From: Kofleriaceae bacterium
Lineage (GTDB): Bacteria > Myxococcota_A > Polyangia > Haliangiales > Haliangiaceae
Direction of reading: 5' to 3'
Length of the DNA: 43,141 nucleotides
Assembly: GCA_025357755.1 (NCBI GenBank)
Contig: JANXOP010000354.1
Location: 1-43,141 of the forward strand
Below the pieces are notes generated by a model. The model saw nothing but the letters and a program-made list of their open reading frames with translations, did not search any database and was not told where the DNA came from. The translations under genes and the position numbers were made by a program. Shown here in pieces: positions 23,339-32,446 of the stretch; positions within the stretch are counted from its first letter, which is position 1; each line of letters starts with the position of its first letter.

Positions 23339-26311
23339 TCATCGAGCAGGCGAAGACAGCAAGCGCGCGAGCTTGTGCTGGACGTCCTTGGTATCCTCGG
23401 GATCGAACTTCTCGACGTTCGGTAACGCGAGCGCCTGCTGCCAGGTCGCCTTCGCCTTCGCGCGCTGCCCGAGCGCGAGCTCCGCATCACCGCGGCTATC
23501 GAGCGGTGTGATCAAGCGCGGCGACGCCGGCCCCGAGGTCTTGCTCTCGAGCGCGATCGCGCGATCGAGCAGCGGCAAGGCGAGCGCTGGTTGCTTCAGA
23601 TCGACCTGCGCGAGCGCGAGATTCTCGAGCGTGGCAATCAGCTGCGGCGCGCCGCCACCGAGCAGCGCTTCGTAGGTCGCGAGCGCCTTCTCGTAGTGCG
23701 GCACCGCATCGCGCGGACGACCCGCTGCGTGCAGCATCTCGGCGAGCGCCGATTCTCCCGCGGCTTCGCCATTCTTGTCGTGCGCGCGGACCGCGATCGC
23801 GATCGCGCGATCGAGCTCGGCCTGGGCAGCCTTCGGATCACCGAGCTTCGCATGCAGGCGTCCGAGGTCCTGCAGGATCGCGGCGATCGAAGGATGATCC
23901 TTGCCGTAGGCACGCTCCGCGATCTCGAGCGCGCGCCCGAGCGTGGCCACCGCTTCCTTCGGCTTGCCGCTGTCGTCGAGGATGCGGCCCCTCGCCGTGA
24001 GGTTGAACACGAGATCGACGTGCTCGGGCCCACCGATGTGCTCGCGAATCGCGGTCGAACGATCGATCGCGGCGAGCGCGGCCGGCAGGTCACCGCGCAT
24101 CGAGGCGATCACGGATCGCTCGGCCCACAAAGAGCCGATGACAGAGGAGTCCTCGCCGAAAGTCGGCAGCGCGAGCTGCATCGCGCGTTCGTAGTGGGCC
24201 GCGGCATCGTCGAGCATGCCGAGCCGGACTTCGACTTGACCGAGCGCGAACAGCGCCTCGACGAGGATCGGATGGTTCGGTCCGAACGCCTGCTCGCGCA
24301 CGGCCAGGGCACGTCGCGCGAGCCCGACCGCGTCCTTGTACTTCGCCTGGTTCGTCGCGAGCCGCGCTTGCAAGATCAAGACATCGGCAGTGGAGGCATC
24401 GTTCGTACCGAATGCCGCGACGCGCGCAGCCAGGGCAGCCGCGCAACTCTTCTCGGCCTCGGCGAACCGCGCGAGCTGATCGAAGACCGCGCAGCGATGA
24501 TAGTCGAGCGTCGCGCGGAGGTTTGGATCGTCACCGAGGCGAGCGAGCGTCGCATCCGCGAAGCCAGCCTCGCGCAGCGCTTCGTCGTAGTGGCCGAGCC
24601 CATGCCCGACCACCTTGACGAGCTCGATGAAGGCCTCGGCCGCGACGCGATCATCGCGCCCGCGCTGCGCCCACTGGGTCGCCTGCTCGAGCGCGGCCTC
24701 GGCAGCATCGTTATCCGGAAGGTGCGCTTGGGCTTCACCGAGAGCGAGCTGCGCTCGGGCGCGGGTCGGAGCGTGATCGATCGCGGTACTCGCCGCGACA
24801 GCCCGGCGGGCGATCTCGATCGCACTCTTGATCTTACCGGCACGCATCGCGGTCGCACTCTCGGCGAGCGAGGTCTCGATACTCGCGACCTTCGCGATCG
24901 TCGCGGGATCCGTCGGTGGCCGCACGCGCTGGGTGAGCCAGGTGGTGTCCGCGCACGGCGCGAGGCCGGGCAAGCCGTCCGCGATCTCGAGCGCGTGCCG
25001 AGCAATCTCGGCATCCGGCGCGCTCAAGGTGTGTACGGCAGCGGCGAGCGCCGCCCTGCGCTCGTCGAGACACTGCGTGCGCAGCGCGTAGAGGCTGTCG
25101 CTCTCGCGCGCTTCGCACGCGTGGGTCTTCGCGGCGATCCACGCACGCGCGTATCGATCGAGGGAGAGCGTCACCGAGCTCATCGCCCGCGCGGCATAAG
25201 GCTCCTTCAACGCGGCGAAGCCGCTCGCGAGGTGCGCCTTCGCGGGCTCGTCCCACACGCCCTCCAAGCTCTCACCGAGCGTGCATGATGGACCGGTGTG
25301 CGTACCCGCGAATGCGATCGCGAGCACCGCCGCGCCGACGGCCGTGACGGTGCCGCCGATCAACAACCGCCGCGTGCGCCGCGCCTTCGGATCGAGAGAG
25401 AGAGCTGCGACCAGGGTCGCGACGTTCGGGAACCGCGCGCTCGGATCGGCCGCGAGCGCGCGACGCAGCGCGAGGCCGACATGACGAGGGAGCTGCGCCG
25501 GACCGGGCCCACTCGCGATCGCCTGCCTGCGCGCGTTGACCGTCGAGCCCGCGAACGGTAATCGATCCGTCAACGACTCCCAGATCGCGACGGCCAGGCT
25601 GAACTGATCGCTCGCTGCGGTCGCTTGCCCGTCGAGCTGCTCGGGCGCCATGTAGGCGAGCGTACCGGCGAGGCCGTGGCCGGCACCGCCCTCCTCGAGA
25701 GCGAGCCCGAAATCGGTCACGCGTGCTCGACCCTCGCTGCCGATCAGGATGTTCGAAGGTTTGATGTCACGATGAATGATGCTCGCGGCATGCGCCGCGG
25801 CGAGGCCGTGGCCGGCATCGAGGCACGCGCGTAAGACCTCGCTCGCAGTTTTTCCGGCGCGCCACTCCGGCAGCGAGCTCGCGACGCGCTCCATCGCGAG
25901 ATAGATCGCTCCATCGCGTGTGGTGCCCGCGTCGTAGACCGCGACGATGTTCGGATGATTCAGTTTCGCGACGAGTCGCGCCTCGCCGAGGATCTGATCA
26001 TCGCGCCGCGCGTGCAGTACCTTGAGCGCGACCGTGCGACCGAGCACGGTGTCCTTCGCGGCATAGACCAAGCCCTGCCCACCGATCCCGATCAGCGCTT
26101 CGATCGCGTAGCGTTCGCCGCCCGAGGCCGCTTCTCGAGCCGCGGGCACGTCGCGCTGCGAGCCGATCGCGAGCGTAGTCTTCGCCGCCCACACGACGAG
26201 GTCGCGGCAGCTCTGACAATCGGCGAGGTGATCATCGATCGTCTCGACCTCGGCGCCGGCGAGGTGGCCCGCGACGAAGGCGACCACGGTCGGTTCGTCG
26301 AGGCACGGCAC
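23339..26311 (-). CDS. Ser/Thr protein kinase with zinc-finger anti-sigma-like N-terminus and TPR C-terminus
   Basis: 990 residues. Residues ~1-45 resemble the zinc-binding anti-sigma fold: HLADCQSC supplies the H-x3-C-x2-C signature. The kinase domain (~68-320) is complete: GIGGQGLVY, VALKVL, HRDIKPSN, DFG and MAPEQ. One transmembrane helix follows (~338-358, LLIGGTVTAVGAAVLAIAF). The remaining ~600 residues are soluble helical repeats with many TPR units of the kind seen in NB-ARC/TPR proteins (ALAVREQAFGPNHPILVEAL, AYGKDHPSIAAIL). It would sense an envelope signal outside and act inside. The GTG at 26311 follows TAATGT by six bases. It is divergent, 62 bases away, from an ECF sigma factor, the obvious candidate target. 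Confidence 0.93.
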   Translation of the reverse strand: MPCLDEPTVVAFVAGHLAGAEVETIDDHLADCQSCRDLVVWAAKTTLAIGSQRDVPAAREAASGGERYAIEALIGIGGQGLVYAAKDTVLGRTVALKVLHARRDDQILGEARLVAKLNHPNIVAVYDAGTTRDGAIYLAMERVASSLPEWRAGKTASEVLRACLDAGHGLAAAHAASIIHRDIKPSNILIGSEGRARVTDFGLALEEGGAGHGLAGTLAYMAPEQLDGQATAASDQFSLAVAIWESLTDRLPFAGSTVNARRQAIASGPGPAQLPRHVGLALRRALAADPSARFPNVATLVAALSLDPKARRTRRLLIGGTVTAVGAAVLAIAFAGTHTGPSCTLGESLEGVWDEPAKAHLASGFAALKEPYAARAMSSVTLSLDRYARAWIAAKTHACEARESDSLYALRTQCLDERRAALAAAVHTLSAPDAEIARHALEIADGLPGLAPCADTTWLTQRVRPPTDPATIAKVASIETSLAESATAMRAGKIKSAIEIARRAVAASTAIDHAPTRARAQLALGEAQAHLPDNDAAEAALEQATQWAQRGRDDRVAAEAFIELVKVVGHGLGHYDEALREAGFADATLARLGDDPNLRATLDYHRCAVFDQLARFAEAEKSCAAALAARVAAFGTNDASTADVLILQARLATNQAKYKDAVGLARRALAVREQAFGPNHPILVEALFALGQVEVRLGMLDDAAAHYERAMQLALPTFGEDSSVIGSLWAERSVIASMRGDLPAALAAIDRSTAIREHIGGPEHVDLVFNLTARGRILDDSGKPKEAVATLGRALEIAERAYGKDHPSIAAILQDLGRLHAKLGDPKAAQAELDRAIAIAVRAHDKNGEAAGESALAEMLHAAGRPRDAVPHYEKALATYEALLGGGAPQLIATLENLALAQVDLKQPALALPLLDRAIALESKTSGPASPRLITPLDSRGDAELALGQRAKAKATWQQALALPNVEKFDPEDTKDVQHKLARLLSSPAR

Positions 26312-26373
26312 GGCGTCACATTACACTGTCGCGGTTCACCCCGCATGCAACCCGCAAATGGCACGATGGCCAG

Positions 26374-27222
26374 GTGGAACGCGAGATCGTGCGGGGCTTG
26401 CTCGCCGAGGTCGGTCAGCCCGATCGCGAGGTCTCCGACCTCGGTATCACGGCCGCGATCGCGCGCTGGCCGAGCTGGCTCGAAGCGGCTAGCTTCGGCC
26501 ACTACCTGGGCCGTCGGATCGATCCGGCACTACCGCTCGCCGAGGCGGTCGGCGAGCTCGCGGTCGGCGACCTCTACCTGGCCTGCGCCTGCGCGCGGAA
26601 CATCCCGGCCGCACATGCCGCGCTCGAACAGCACTACGGCGGCAACCTGCGCGCCGCACTCTCGACGCTCGACTCGCGCGCCGATTTCATCGCGGAGGTG
26701 CTCCAGGTGCTACGCGAAAAGATCCTGGTCACGCGCGAAGGCGAGACCAAGATCGAGTCGTACTCCGGCTACGGGCCGCTCGGCGCGTGGTTGCGCGTCG
26801 CCGCGATGCGCACGGCCTTGTCGCTGCGCCGCCAGCGTCAACCCGAGCTCGCGATCGATGACGAGCTCGATGCGATCCTCGACCTCGCACCGAACGCCGA
26901 GATCCGCGTGATCGCGCGCGAGCTCGGCAGCGATCTGCGCGAGACCCTGCGCGCTGCGGTCGCGGCGCAGCCTTCGCGGATCCGCGCCGTGATGCGGATG
27001 TACTACGCCGACAACCGCGGCGTCGAAGACATCGGCCTCGTGTACAACGTGCACGCCTCGAGCGTCTCGCGCTGGCTGGCCAAGGCGAGGACCGAGATTC
27101 TCTCGCACACGCGTGCCGCGCTGATCGCGAAGCACCACAGCGAAACGTCACTCGATAGCTTGCTCGGTCACGTCGCGAGCCTCGAGATCAGCTTCGATAG
27201 CTTGCTACGCTCGAAGCCGTAG
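26374..27222 (+). CDS. ECF-type sigma factor, Myxococcales-like family
   Basis: 282 residues. The protein looks like the long sigma-70 group described for Myxococcales (TIGR03001-like). Region 2-like helices begin around DLYLACACARNIPAAHAALE, and the YSGYGPLGAWLRVAAMRTALSLRR segment corresponds to promoter-melting sequence. The C-terminal RMYYADNRGVEDIGLVYNVHASSVSRWLAKARTEIL is a region 4 helix-turn-helix. It is divergent from the zinc-finger kinase across only 62 bases, so both are likely controlled together. The GTG at 26374 has no clear ribosome site. The family is assigned by memory of the pattern, not a search. Confidence 0.85.
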   Translation: MEREIVRGLLAEVGQPDREVSDLGITAAIARWPSWLEAASFGHYLGRRIDPALPLAEAVGELAVGDLYLACACARNIPAAHAALEQHYGGNLRAALSTLDSRADFIAEVLQVLREKILVTREGETKIESYSGYGPLGAWLRVAAMRTALSLRRQRQPELAIDDELDAILDLAPNAEIRVIARELGSDLRETLRAAVAAQPSRIRAVMRMYYADNRGVEDIGLVYNVHASSVSRWLAKARTEILSHTRAALIAKHHSETSLDSLLGHVASLEISFDSLLRSKP

Positions 27223-27272
27223 CGGCGAGCGTGAGTGGCGCGATGGCGGGTGGCAACCACGGATCTCGCGAG

Positions 27273-27297
27273 AAAAAAAAGCGAGCTCGGTAAGCTC
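27273..27297 (-). terminator. Leftward terminator-like hairpin plus T8
   Basis: On the minus strand GAGCT-TACCG-AGCTC (27297-27283) is followed by GC and eight T residues (27280-27273). No leftward gene lies immediately upstream; the next gene to the right runs rightward. It may end an unannotated antisense or small RNA from 27300-27551. Otherwise the gap 27223-27551 shows only a possible promoter near 27516. Confidence 0.4.
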
Positions 27298-27515
27298 CGC
27301 ATACGCATCCTGCTTACATTCATCTTGCCGAGCGCAAAGTCCGCGGAACTACGCGGCATACATCTCGTGCTTGGTTGGATTCTCGTGATGCGGCTGACAA
27401 GGTTGGCGTGATCGGAGCTGTCACGAACCAAGGTGCACCATACAGATCGCTTCGAGCGTGATCGAAGTTTGGTAACGACCGCTGCATTTCGCACCGGTGT
27501 GGACCTAGTGCACCC

Positions 27516-27551
27516 TTGAGGCCGACATTTTGATCGAGCCAGAGTGCGTGC
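27516..27551 (+). promoter_or_regulatory. Leaderless-type promoter of the LivK-like gene
   Basis: TTGAGG (27516-27521), 18 bases, CAGAGT (27540-27545) and six bases to ATG at 27552. The -10 match is weak, but the spacing matches the window's other examples. Confidence 0.35.
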
Positions 27552-29048
27552 ATGAGGCTGGTCTTTTGTTCGCTGTTCTTCATCGCGTGCTCCACCGATT
27601 TCACGTCGAAGACCTGCGCCGTCGACGGAGATTGCAGCGACGGTGATGTCTGCGAGCTGCGCGACGCAACTGCGGTTTGCGTCAAGGCCGTCGATGCGCC
27701 GCTGTTGATCGGCCAGAGCGCACCGATCAGCGGCACGAATCAGGCGCTCGGCACGGGCATGAAGCTCGGCGTCGAGCTCGCGTTCGCGGAGCAGAACGCG
27801 GCGGGCGGAATTCGTGGTCGCCAGCTCACGCTCGATTTCCGCGACGACGCCTACGATCCGCCGACCGCCGAAGCGGCCGCGCGTGCGTTCACGGATGTCG
27901 TGGTCTCGGCCTCGGATCCGCCGCGCTGTCCCTCGACGATGATGATTCCGGAACCGGACGGTCACGGCAATACGACCGCGATCTCGAACACCGCGATGAC
28001 TCGCGGTCCCAAGGCCGTGCTGGCCTTCCTCGGCAACGTCGGAACGCCGACGATGGTGCGCGCCGCGCCGGTCGCGATCGAGACCGGCACGATCTACTTC
28101 GGTGCGTTCACGGGCGCCGACAAGATCCTGCGCGATGGCACGGCGGGCGATTGTGCGAAGTACGTGTTCAACGTGCGCGCCGGCTACGACCAGGAGGCGC
28201 AGGCGACGGTCGATCTGTTCAAGAAGCGCGGCGTGACCGGGTACGCGAACATCATCTCGTTCGATCAGCAGGATACGTTCGGCGACGCCGGCTACAACGG
28301 TCTCGTCGCCGCGTATACGACCGACTACGCGATGCTCGGTGGTTCGCAACACATCGCGCGCTACCAGTACACGCGTAATGACGATACGAGCGTGGCATCG
28401 GCGGCGACGTCCGCGGAGAGCTACCTGTCGAACCTGCTCTCGACGACGAGTGGCACGCAGGTCGTCGGCATCATGATGACCGATACGTACGGCGCGGGGG
28501 CGACGTTCATCCAGGCGCTCCGCACGTGGCAGTTCGACGGCCTGCAGACCTCGCTCGACAAGGGGAACCGGCTCAAGCTGTACTTCAGCAACGTGTCGTT
28601 CGTGGGTCCGAACTCGCTGTCGGATCGGCTCGTCACGGCGGGCTCGGTCACGACGCCGAGCGGTCCGATGCCGCTGACCCAAGATGTCTATGTCTCGCAG
28701 GTCGTGCCGAACTATCAGAGCGACACGAGCGATGTCGTCGTCGCCTACAACCGGCTGATCGGGGCAGCGGGCCAGCAGCCTTCGTTCACCTCGCTCGAGG
28801 GCTACATCGACGCGAAGGTGTTCATCGCGGGCCTGCTCTCGCATCAGGGCCCGTTCACGCCGGACGGCATCCTCGCTGCGTTCGAGAACTTGCCGCAGCT
28901 CAGCCTCGGGCTCGGCGCGACGGCCGGGTTCTCGTCGGCGAATCACACGTACTCGAGGTCCGTGTGGGGCACGAGCATCATGGCGAACGGCTCGTTCAAG
29001 AACCTCTACTTCTGGACGACGAACAGCGCGATCCAATTCTTCGAGTAA
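27552..29048 (+). CDS. Substrate-binding (LivK/Peripla_BP_6-like) lipoprotein with Cys-rich linker
   Basis: 498 residues. The lipobox LFFIAC anchors it. A short Cys-rich linker (CAVDGDCSDGDVCELRDATAVC) of a type common in myxobacterial secreted proteins follows. The rest is a type I periplasmic-binding fold like the amino-acid receptor LivK: IGQSAPISGTNQALG, GVELAFAEQNAAGGIRGR, PKAVLAFLGNVGTPTMVRAA, GYANIISFDQQDTFGDAGYNG. No permease or ATPase genes are nearby, so it is more likely a ligand receptor than a transport component. Its stop is four bases before the kinase gene, pointing to joint expression and possibly a signalling role. Confidence 0.88.
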   Translation: MRLVFCSLFFIACSTDFTSKTCAVDGDCSDGDVCELRDATAVCVKAVDAPLLIGQSAPISGTNQALGTGMKLGVELAFAEQNAAGGIRGRQLTLDFRDDAYDPPTAEAAARAFTDVVVSASDPPRCPSTMMIPEPDGHGNTTAISNTAMTRGPKAVLAFLGNVGTPTMVRAAPVAIETGTIYFGAFTGADKILRDGTAGDCAKYVFNVRAGYDQEAQATVDLFKKRGVTGYANIISFDQQDTFGDAGYNGLVAAYTTDYAMLGGSQHIARYQYTRNDDTSVASAATSAESYLSNLLSTTSGTQVVGIMMTDTYGAGATFIQALRTWQFDGLQTSLDKGNRLKLYFSNVSFVGPNSLSDRLVTAGSVTTPSGPMPLTQDVYVSQVVPNYQSDTSDVVVAYNRLIGAAGQQPSFTSLEGYIDAKVFIAGLLSHQGPFTPDGILAAFENLPQLSLGLGATAGFSSANHTYSRSVWGTSIMANGSFKNLYFWTTNSAIQFFE

Positions 29049-29052
29049 CCAC

Positions 29053-30582
29053 ATGAACGACCAGACCCAAACCTCGATCGAGATCGGTCGCTATCTGTTA
29101 CATCGCCAGATCGCGCGCGGTGGGATGGCGACGATCCACATCGCGCGGCTCGTCGGCGACGAGGGCTTCACGCGCATCGTCGCCGCCAAGCGCCTGCATC
29201 CCGAGTTCGCCGAGGACGGTGACTTTGTCTCGATGTTCCTCGACGAAGCGCGCATCGCCTCGAAGGTCCACCACCGCAACGTGGTGCCGGTGCTCGATGT
29301 CGTGACGACCGGCCAGGAGGTCGTGCTCGTCCAGGAGTACGTCCACGGTGCACCGCTCCACACGCTGCTGCGCACCGCGCACGAAGCCAAGACGCGCGTC
29401 CCGATCAACATCGCGGTCTCGATCGGCTGTCAGGTGCTCGCCGGCTTGCAGGCCGCGCACGAGACCACCGACGAGCTCGGCGCGCCGCTCGCGGTCGTCC
29501 ATCGCGATGTCTCGCCACAGAACGTCATGATCGCGACCGACGGTACGGCTCGGCTCCTCGATTTTGGCATCGCCAAGGCGACGATGGCCGCGCACATCAC
29601 GCGCGAGGGCATGTTCAAGGGCAAGCTCGCGTACTCCGCACCCGAACAGATCCGCGGCTACGCGACGCAACAGAGCGACCTATACTCGCTCTCGGTCGTG
29701 ATCTGGGAGCTGCTCGTCGGCCATCGCCTGCACAACAATGCGCAGAGCGAAGCCGAGCTGATCGGCGAGGTCATGCACGGCAGGCTCGCGCGGATCACCG
29801 AGGTCCTCGCACCGGAGCGCGAGCGCCTCGGCTCGAATCGCTGGAACCAGCTCGAAGTGCTCGACGCGATCATCACGAAGGGGCTTGCGGTCGATCAGAC
29901 CAAGCGTTGGCGCACCGCGGCCGAGATGGAGGCCGCGCTCGCCTCGGCGGTCGCGCCCGCCTCGACGACTGGTGTCTCCGGCTGGATCAAGAACCTCGGC
30001 CGCGCGTTCCTGGCCGACCGCGATCGCATGCTCGCGCTCGAGGAGGCCAGCTATCGCGCGATCGCGAAGCCGCCGCGCCGACCGTCGCAAGGTCCGCACA
30101 CCGAGGTCGGCACCGTCGCCGGCGGACCACCTGCGATGATGTCGCGCCGCCGCGTGCGGCTGCTCGTCGGAGGCGCGGTCGGTGGGTTCATGCTCGTGCT
30201 CGCGTTCATCATCTGGATGACGCGCGAGCCAGCGCTCGACCTCGCGGCGACGACGCCCGTGCCGGTCGCGACGCCACCTGCCCCGCTCGCGGTGCCTCCG
30301 ACGCTACTGCGCGCGGTGCCTCCGGTCTTGCCGGCGCCCCTCGGCGGCGTCTCGACCGCCGCGGGCACCGGCCTCGGCGAATCGCGCGCCGCGCCGGTGC
30401 GACCGATGGCGAATATCGCGCGAACCCAGCGCGCGACGATCCGGCCGGTCGTTCGCGTCGTACCGCGCGAGCCCGTGCGCGAACCGCCACCCGTGCCAGC
30501 CGTCGAGCCCGCGAAGCCCGATTGCAACCCGCCGTACTACTTCGACGGCGCCAAGAAGATCTTCAAACCTGCGTGCCTGTGA
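29053..30582 (+). CDS. Ser/Thr protein kinase with single membrane span and Pro-rich periplasmic tail
   Basis: 509 residues. The kinase domain is at ~10-290: ARGGMATIHIAR, AAKRLHPEF, catalytic loop HRDVSPQN (Ser replaces the usual Lys, common in myxobacterial kinases), DFGIAKA and APEQ. A juxtamembrane segment leads to one transmembrane helix (~368-390, LLVGGAVGGFMLVLAFIIW). The periplasmic part is ~100 Ala/Pro/Val-rich residues ending in CNPPYYFDGAKKIFKPAC-L, a compact two-cysteine motif. It is four bases downstream of the LivK-like lipoprotein and 11 before a PEGA protein. The tail could contact one of these. Confidence 0.93.
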   Translation: MNDQTQTSIEIGRYLLHRQIARGGMATIHIARLVGDEGFTRIVAAKRLHPEFAEDGDFVSMFLDEARIASKVHHRNVVPVLDVVTTGQEVVLVQEYVHGAPLHTLLRTAHEAKTRVPINIAVSIGCQVLAGLQAAHETTDELGAPLAVVHRDVSPQNVMIATDGTARLLDFGIAKATMAAHITREGMFKGKLAYSAPEQIRGYATQQSDLYSLSVVIWELLVGHRLHNNAQSEAELIGEVMHGRLARITEVLAPERERLGSNRWNQLEVLDAIITKGLAVDQTKRWRTAAEMEAALASAVAPASTTGVSGWIKNLGRAFLADRDRMLALEEASYRAIAKPPRRPSQGPHTEVGTVAGGPPAMMSRRRVRLLVGGAVGGFMLVLAFIIWMTREPALDLAATTPVPVATPPAPLAVPPTLLRAVPPVLPAPLGGVSTAAGTGLGESRAAPVRPMANIARTQRATIRPVVRVVPREPVREPPPVPAVEPAKPDCNPPYYFDGAKKIFKPACL

Positions 30583-30593
30583 ATAGGAGCCCC

Positions 30594-31457
30594 ATGACTC
30601 GCATCCTCGTGATCCTGGCGATGTTCGCCCCCGTGCTTGCCACTGCCGGCGAGCTCTCGAAAGAAGAATGCGTCGACGCACATGGCCGCGGTCAGGACGC
30701 CAAGGAGCAAGGCAAGCTCACGCTCGCGAAGAAGTTGTTCTTGTCGTGCGCGCAAGCCGGTTGTCCCTCGCTCGTCGCGAACGACTGCGCGCGATTCGCC
30801 GATGATCTCGGCCGTCAACAACCGAGCATCAATCTCGCTGCGCGCGATGCGAGCGGCCTGGACTTGCCCGACACCACGGTCTACATCGATGACGTCCTCG
30901 TCGCGACGCGCCTCGACGACGGTCGCCCACGCGACGTCGATCCGGGCAAGCACACCATCCGGTTCACGAACGCGGGCCACGATCAGACCCTGACGATCGT
31001 GATCGGCAGCGGCGAACAAGGTCGTTCCGTCACCGCGAGCTTCGGCGGCAAGCCGACGCTGTCCCCCTCGCATCTCGCGAGCGAACCGCGGCCGACGACG
31101 CGCGCTCTCCATCCCAGCGGTTCGCGCGCGCTGATCATCGGCGGCGCGATCGTCACCGTCGCGGGCGCCGCGTTCGGCATCTTCGAGCTCACGCGCGTGC
31201 CGAGCGCCTGCTCGGTCTCGACGACCCAGTGCGCCGCCGCGCCTGGAGATCCGGTCTTCGCCGACGCGCAGAGCTCGGTCCACCTCGCGAACATCGGCTG
31301 GACGATCACCGGCATCGGCCTCGTCGCGGCGATCGGAGGCACGCTGTGGTACGTCGCCGGCGCGCACACCGAGGTCTCGCCCGACGGGCAGCACTATGCC
31401 CTCGCGCCGTGGGCCTCGCCGACCGGTGGCGGCCTCGCGCTCGGAGGTGCATGGTGA
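30594..31457 (+). CDS. Exported PEGA-domain membrane protein
   Basis: 287 residues. A signal peptide (TRILVILAMFAPVLATAG) precedes a helical, cysteine-containing region (KEECVDAHGRGQDAKEQGKL, LSCAQAGCPSLVANDC) that looks TPR-like. Next is a PEGA domain (TTVYIDDVLVATRLDD, DVDPGKHTIRFTNAGH). The C-terminus has two transmembrane helices (ALIIGGAIVTVAGAAFGIF and NIGWTITGIGLVAAIGGTLW) around a small loop with a cysteine pair. PEGA domains are found in envelope and S-layer proteins. AGGAG precedes the ATG at 30594 by five bases. It overlaps purU by seven bases. Confidence 0.85.
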   Translation: MTRILVILAMFAPVLATAGELSKEECVDAHGRGQDAKEQGKLTLAKKLFLSCAQAGCPSLVANDCARFADDLGRQQPSINLAARDASGLDLPDTTVYIDDVLVATRLDDGRPRDVDPGKHTIRFTNAGHDQTLTIVIGSGEQGRSVTASFGGKPTLSPSHLASEPRPTTRALHPSGSRALIIGGAIVTVAGAAFGIFELTRVPSACSVSTTQCAAAPGDPVFADAQSSVHLANIGWTITGIGLVAAIGGTLWYVAGAHTEVSPDGQHYALAPWASPTGGGLALGGAW

Positions 31458-32446
31458 GAACGCTCGCGAAGTCCAACCCCGGGGTGACGTGGACCGACGC
31501 GACCGAGATCACGCCGCTCGATCTGCGCAGCGACCCTCCGCTCGAGATCCATAGCGCGATCCCCCGCGCGATCGGGACGCAGCAGAGTGTCCCGCTTGCC
31601 AGGCCCCAGCTCGCGACGTTGCTCGTCGGCTGTCGTGATCAACAGGGCCAGGTCGGCGCGCTCGCGCAGCTGCTCGAGGCGCATGGCGTGCGCGTCCAGA
31701 GCGCGGACCAACATGCCGACCGCACCTCGCAGCTGTTCTTCCAGCGCCTGCGTTTCGATCTCGCGAACACCGATCGCTCCGCACTCGAGACGAGCGTGCG
31801 CGAGCTCTGCGATCGGCTCGGCATGGAGTACCGGCTCTATGGCGATCGCCGGCGACGGACCGCGATCATGGTCTCGAAGCAGGATCACTGCCTGTACGAC
31901 CTGCTCGCGCGCCATCGCACCGGCGAGCTCGCATGCGACATCGTCGCGATCATCTCGAACCACCCCGATGCCGGGCCGATCGCGACACACTTCGGCATCC
32001 CGTTTCATCACGTGCCCGTGGTCAAAGATCACAAGCCGCGGCAGGAGGCGCAGGTGATCGAGCTCCTGTACGAGTACGGCGTCGAGCTCGTCGTGCTCGC
32101 GCGCTACATGCAGATCCTCTCGCCCGAGCTCGTCGAGCGCTTCCCGACCCGGATCATCAACATCCACCACTCGTTCCTGCCCGCATTCGTCGGCGCAAAT
32201 CCGTACCGCCAGGCCTACGAAAAGGGCGTGAAGCTGATCGGCGCGACCAGCCACTACGTGACCGCCGAGCTCGACCAGGGACCGATCATCGAACAGGAGA
32301 CGATCCGCTGTACCCACCGCGACACCGTCGAAGATCTGGTCCGCAAGGGCCGCGATCTCGAGAAGCGTGTCCTGGCAGCTGCGCTTCGCTACCACCTCGA
32401 GGACCGCATCATGGTCCACGCGACGAAGACGGTCGTCTTCGATTAG
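31451..32446 (+). CDS. purU: Formyltetrahydrofolate deformylase
   Basis: 331 residues. PurU hydrolyses 10-formyl-THF to THF and formate, balancing one-carbon pools and feeding formate to PurT. An N-terminal ACT domain (LVGCRDQQGQVGALAQLLEAHG) senses methionine/glycine in E. coli. The C-terminal formyltransferase fold has the catalytic residues Asn and His in INIHHSFLPAF and Asp in ELDQGPIIEQ. A 45-residue N-terminal extension (TWTDATEITPLDLRSD) is atypical and may be an artefact of start choice. The ATG at 31451 has GGAGG three to four bases upstream and overlaps the preceding stop. It converges with the molybdoenzyme gene, overlapping by four bases. Confidence 0.93.
   Translation: MVRTLAKSNPGVTWTDATEITPLDLRSDPPLEIHSAIPRAIGTQQSVPLARPQLATLLVGCRDQQGQVGALAQLLEAHGVRVQSADQHADRTSQLFFQRLRFDLANTDRSALETSVRELCDRLGMEYRLYGDRRRRTAIMVSKQDHCLYDLLARHRTGELACDIVAIISNHPDAGPIATHFGIPFHHVPVVKDHKPRQEAQVIELLYEYGVELVVLARYMQILSPELVERFPTRIINIHHSFLPAFVGANPYRQAYEKGVKLIGATSHYVTAELDQGPIIEQETIRCTHRDTVEDLVRKGRDLEKRVLAAALRYHLEDRIMVHATKTVVFD

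Noticed and set aside
27168..29054. Long leftward open frame of 628 codons
   Set aside because: It is antisense to the LivK-like gene, Arg-rich and without any family motif; high GC leaves this frame open by chance.
29053..30582. Kinase judged inactive because HRDVSPQN lacks the usual Lys
   Set aside because: This loop variant is common in myxobacterial kinases and all other catalytic residues are present.
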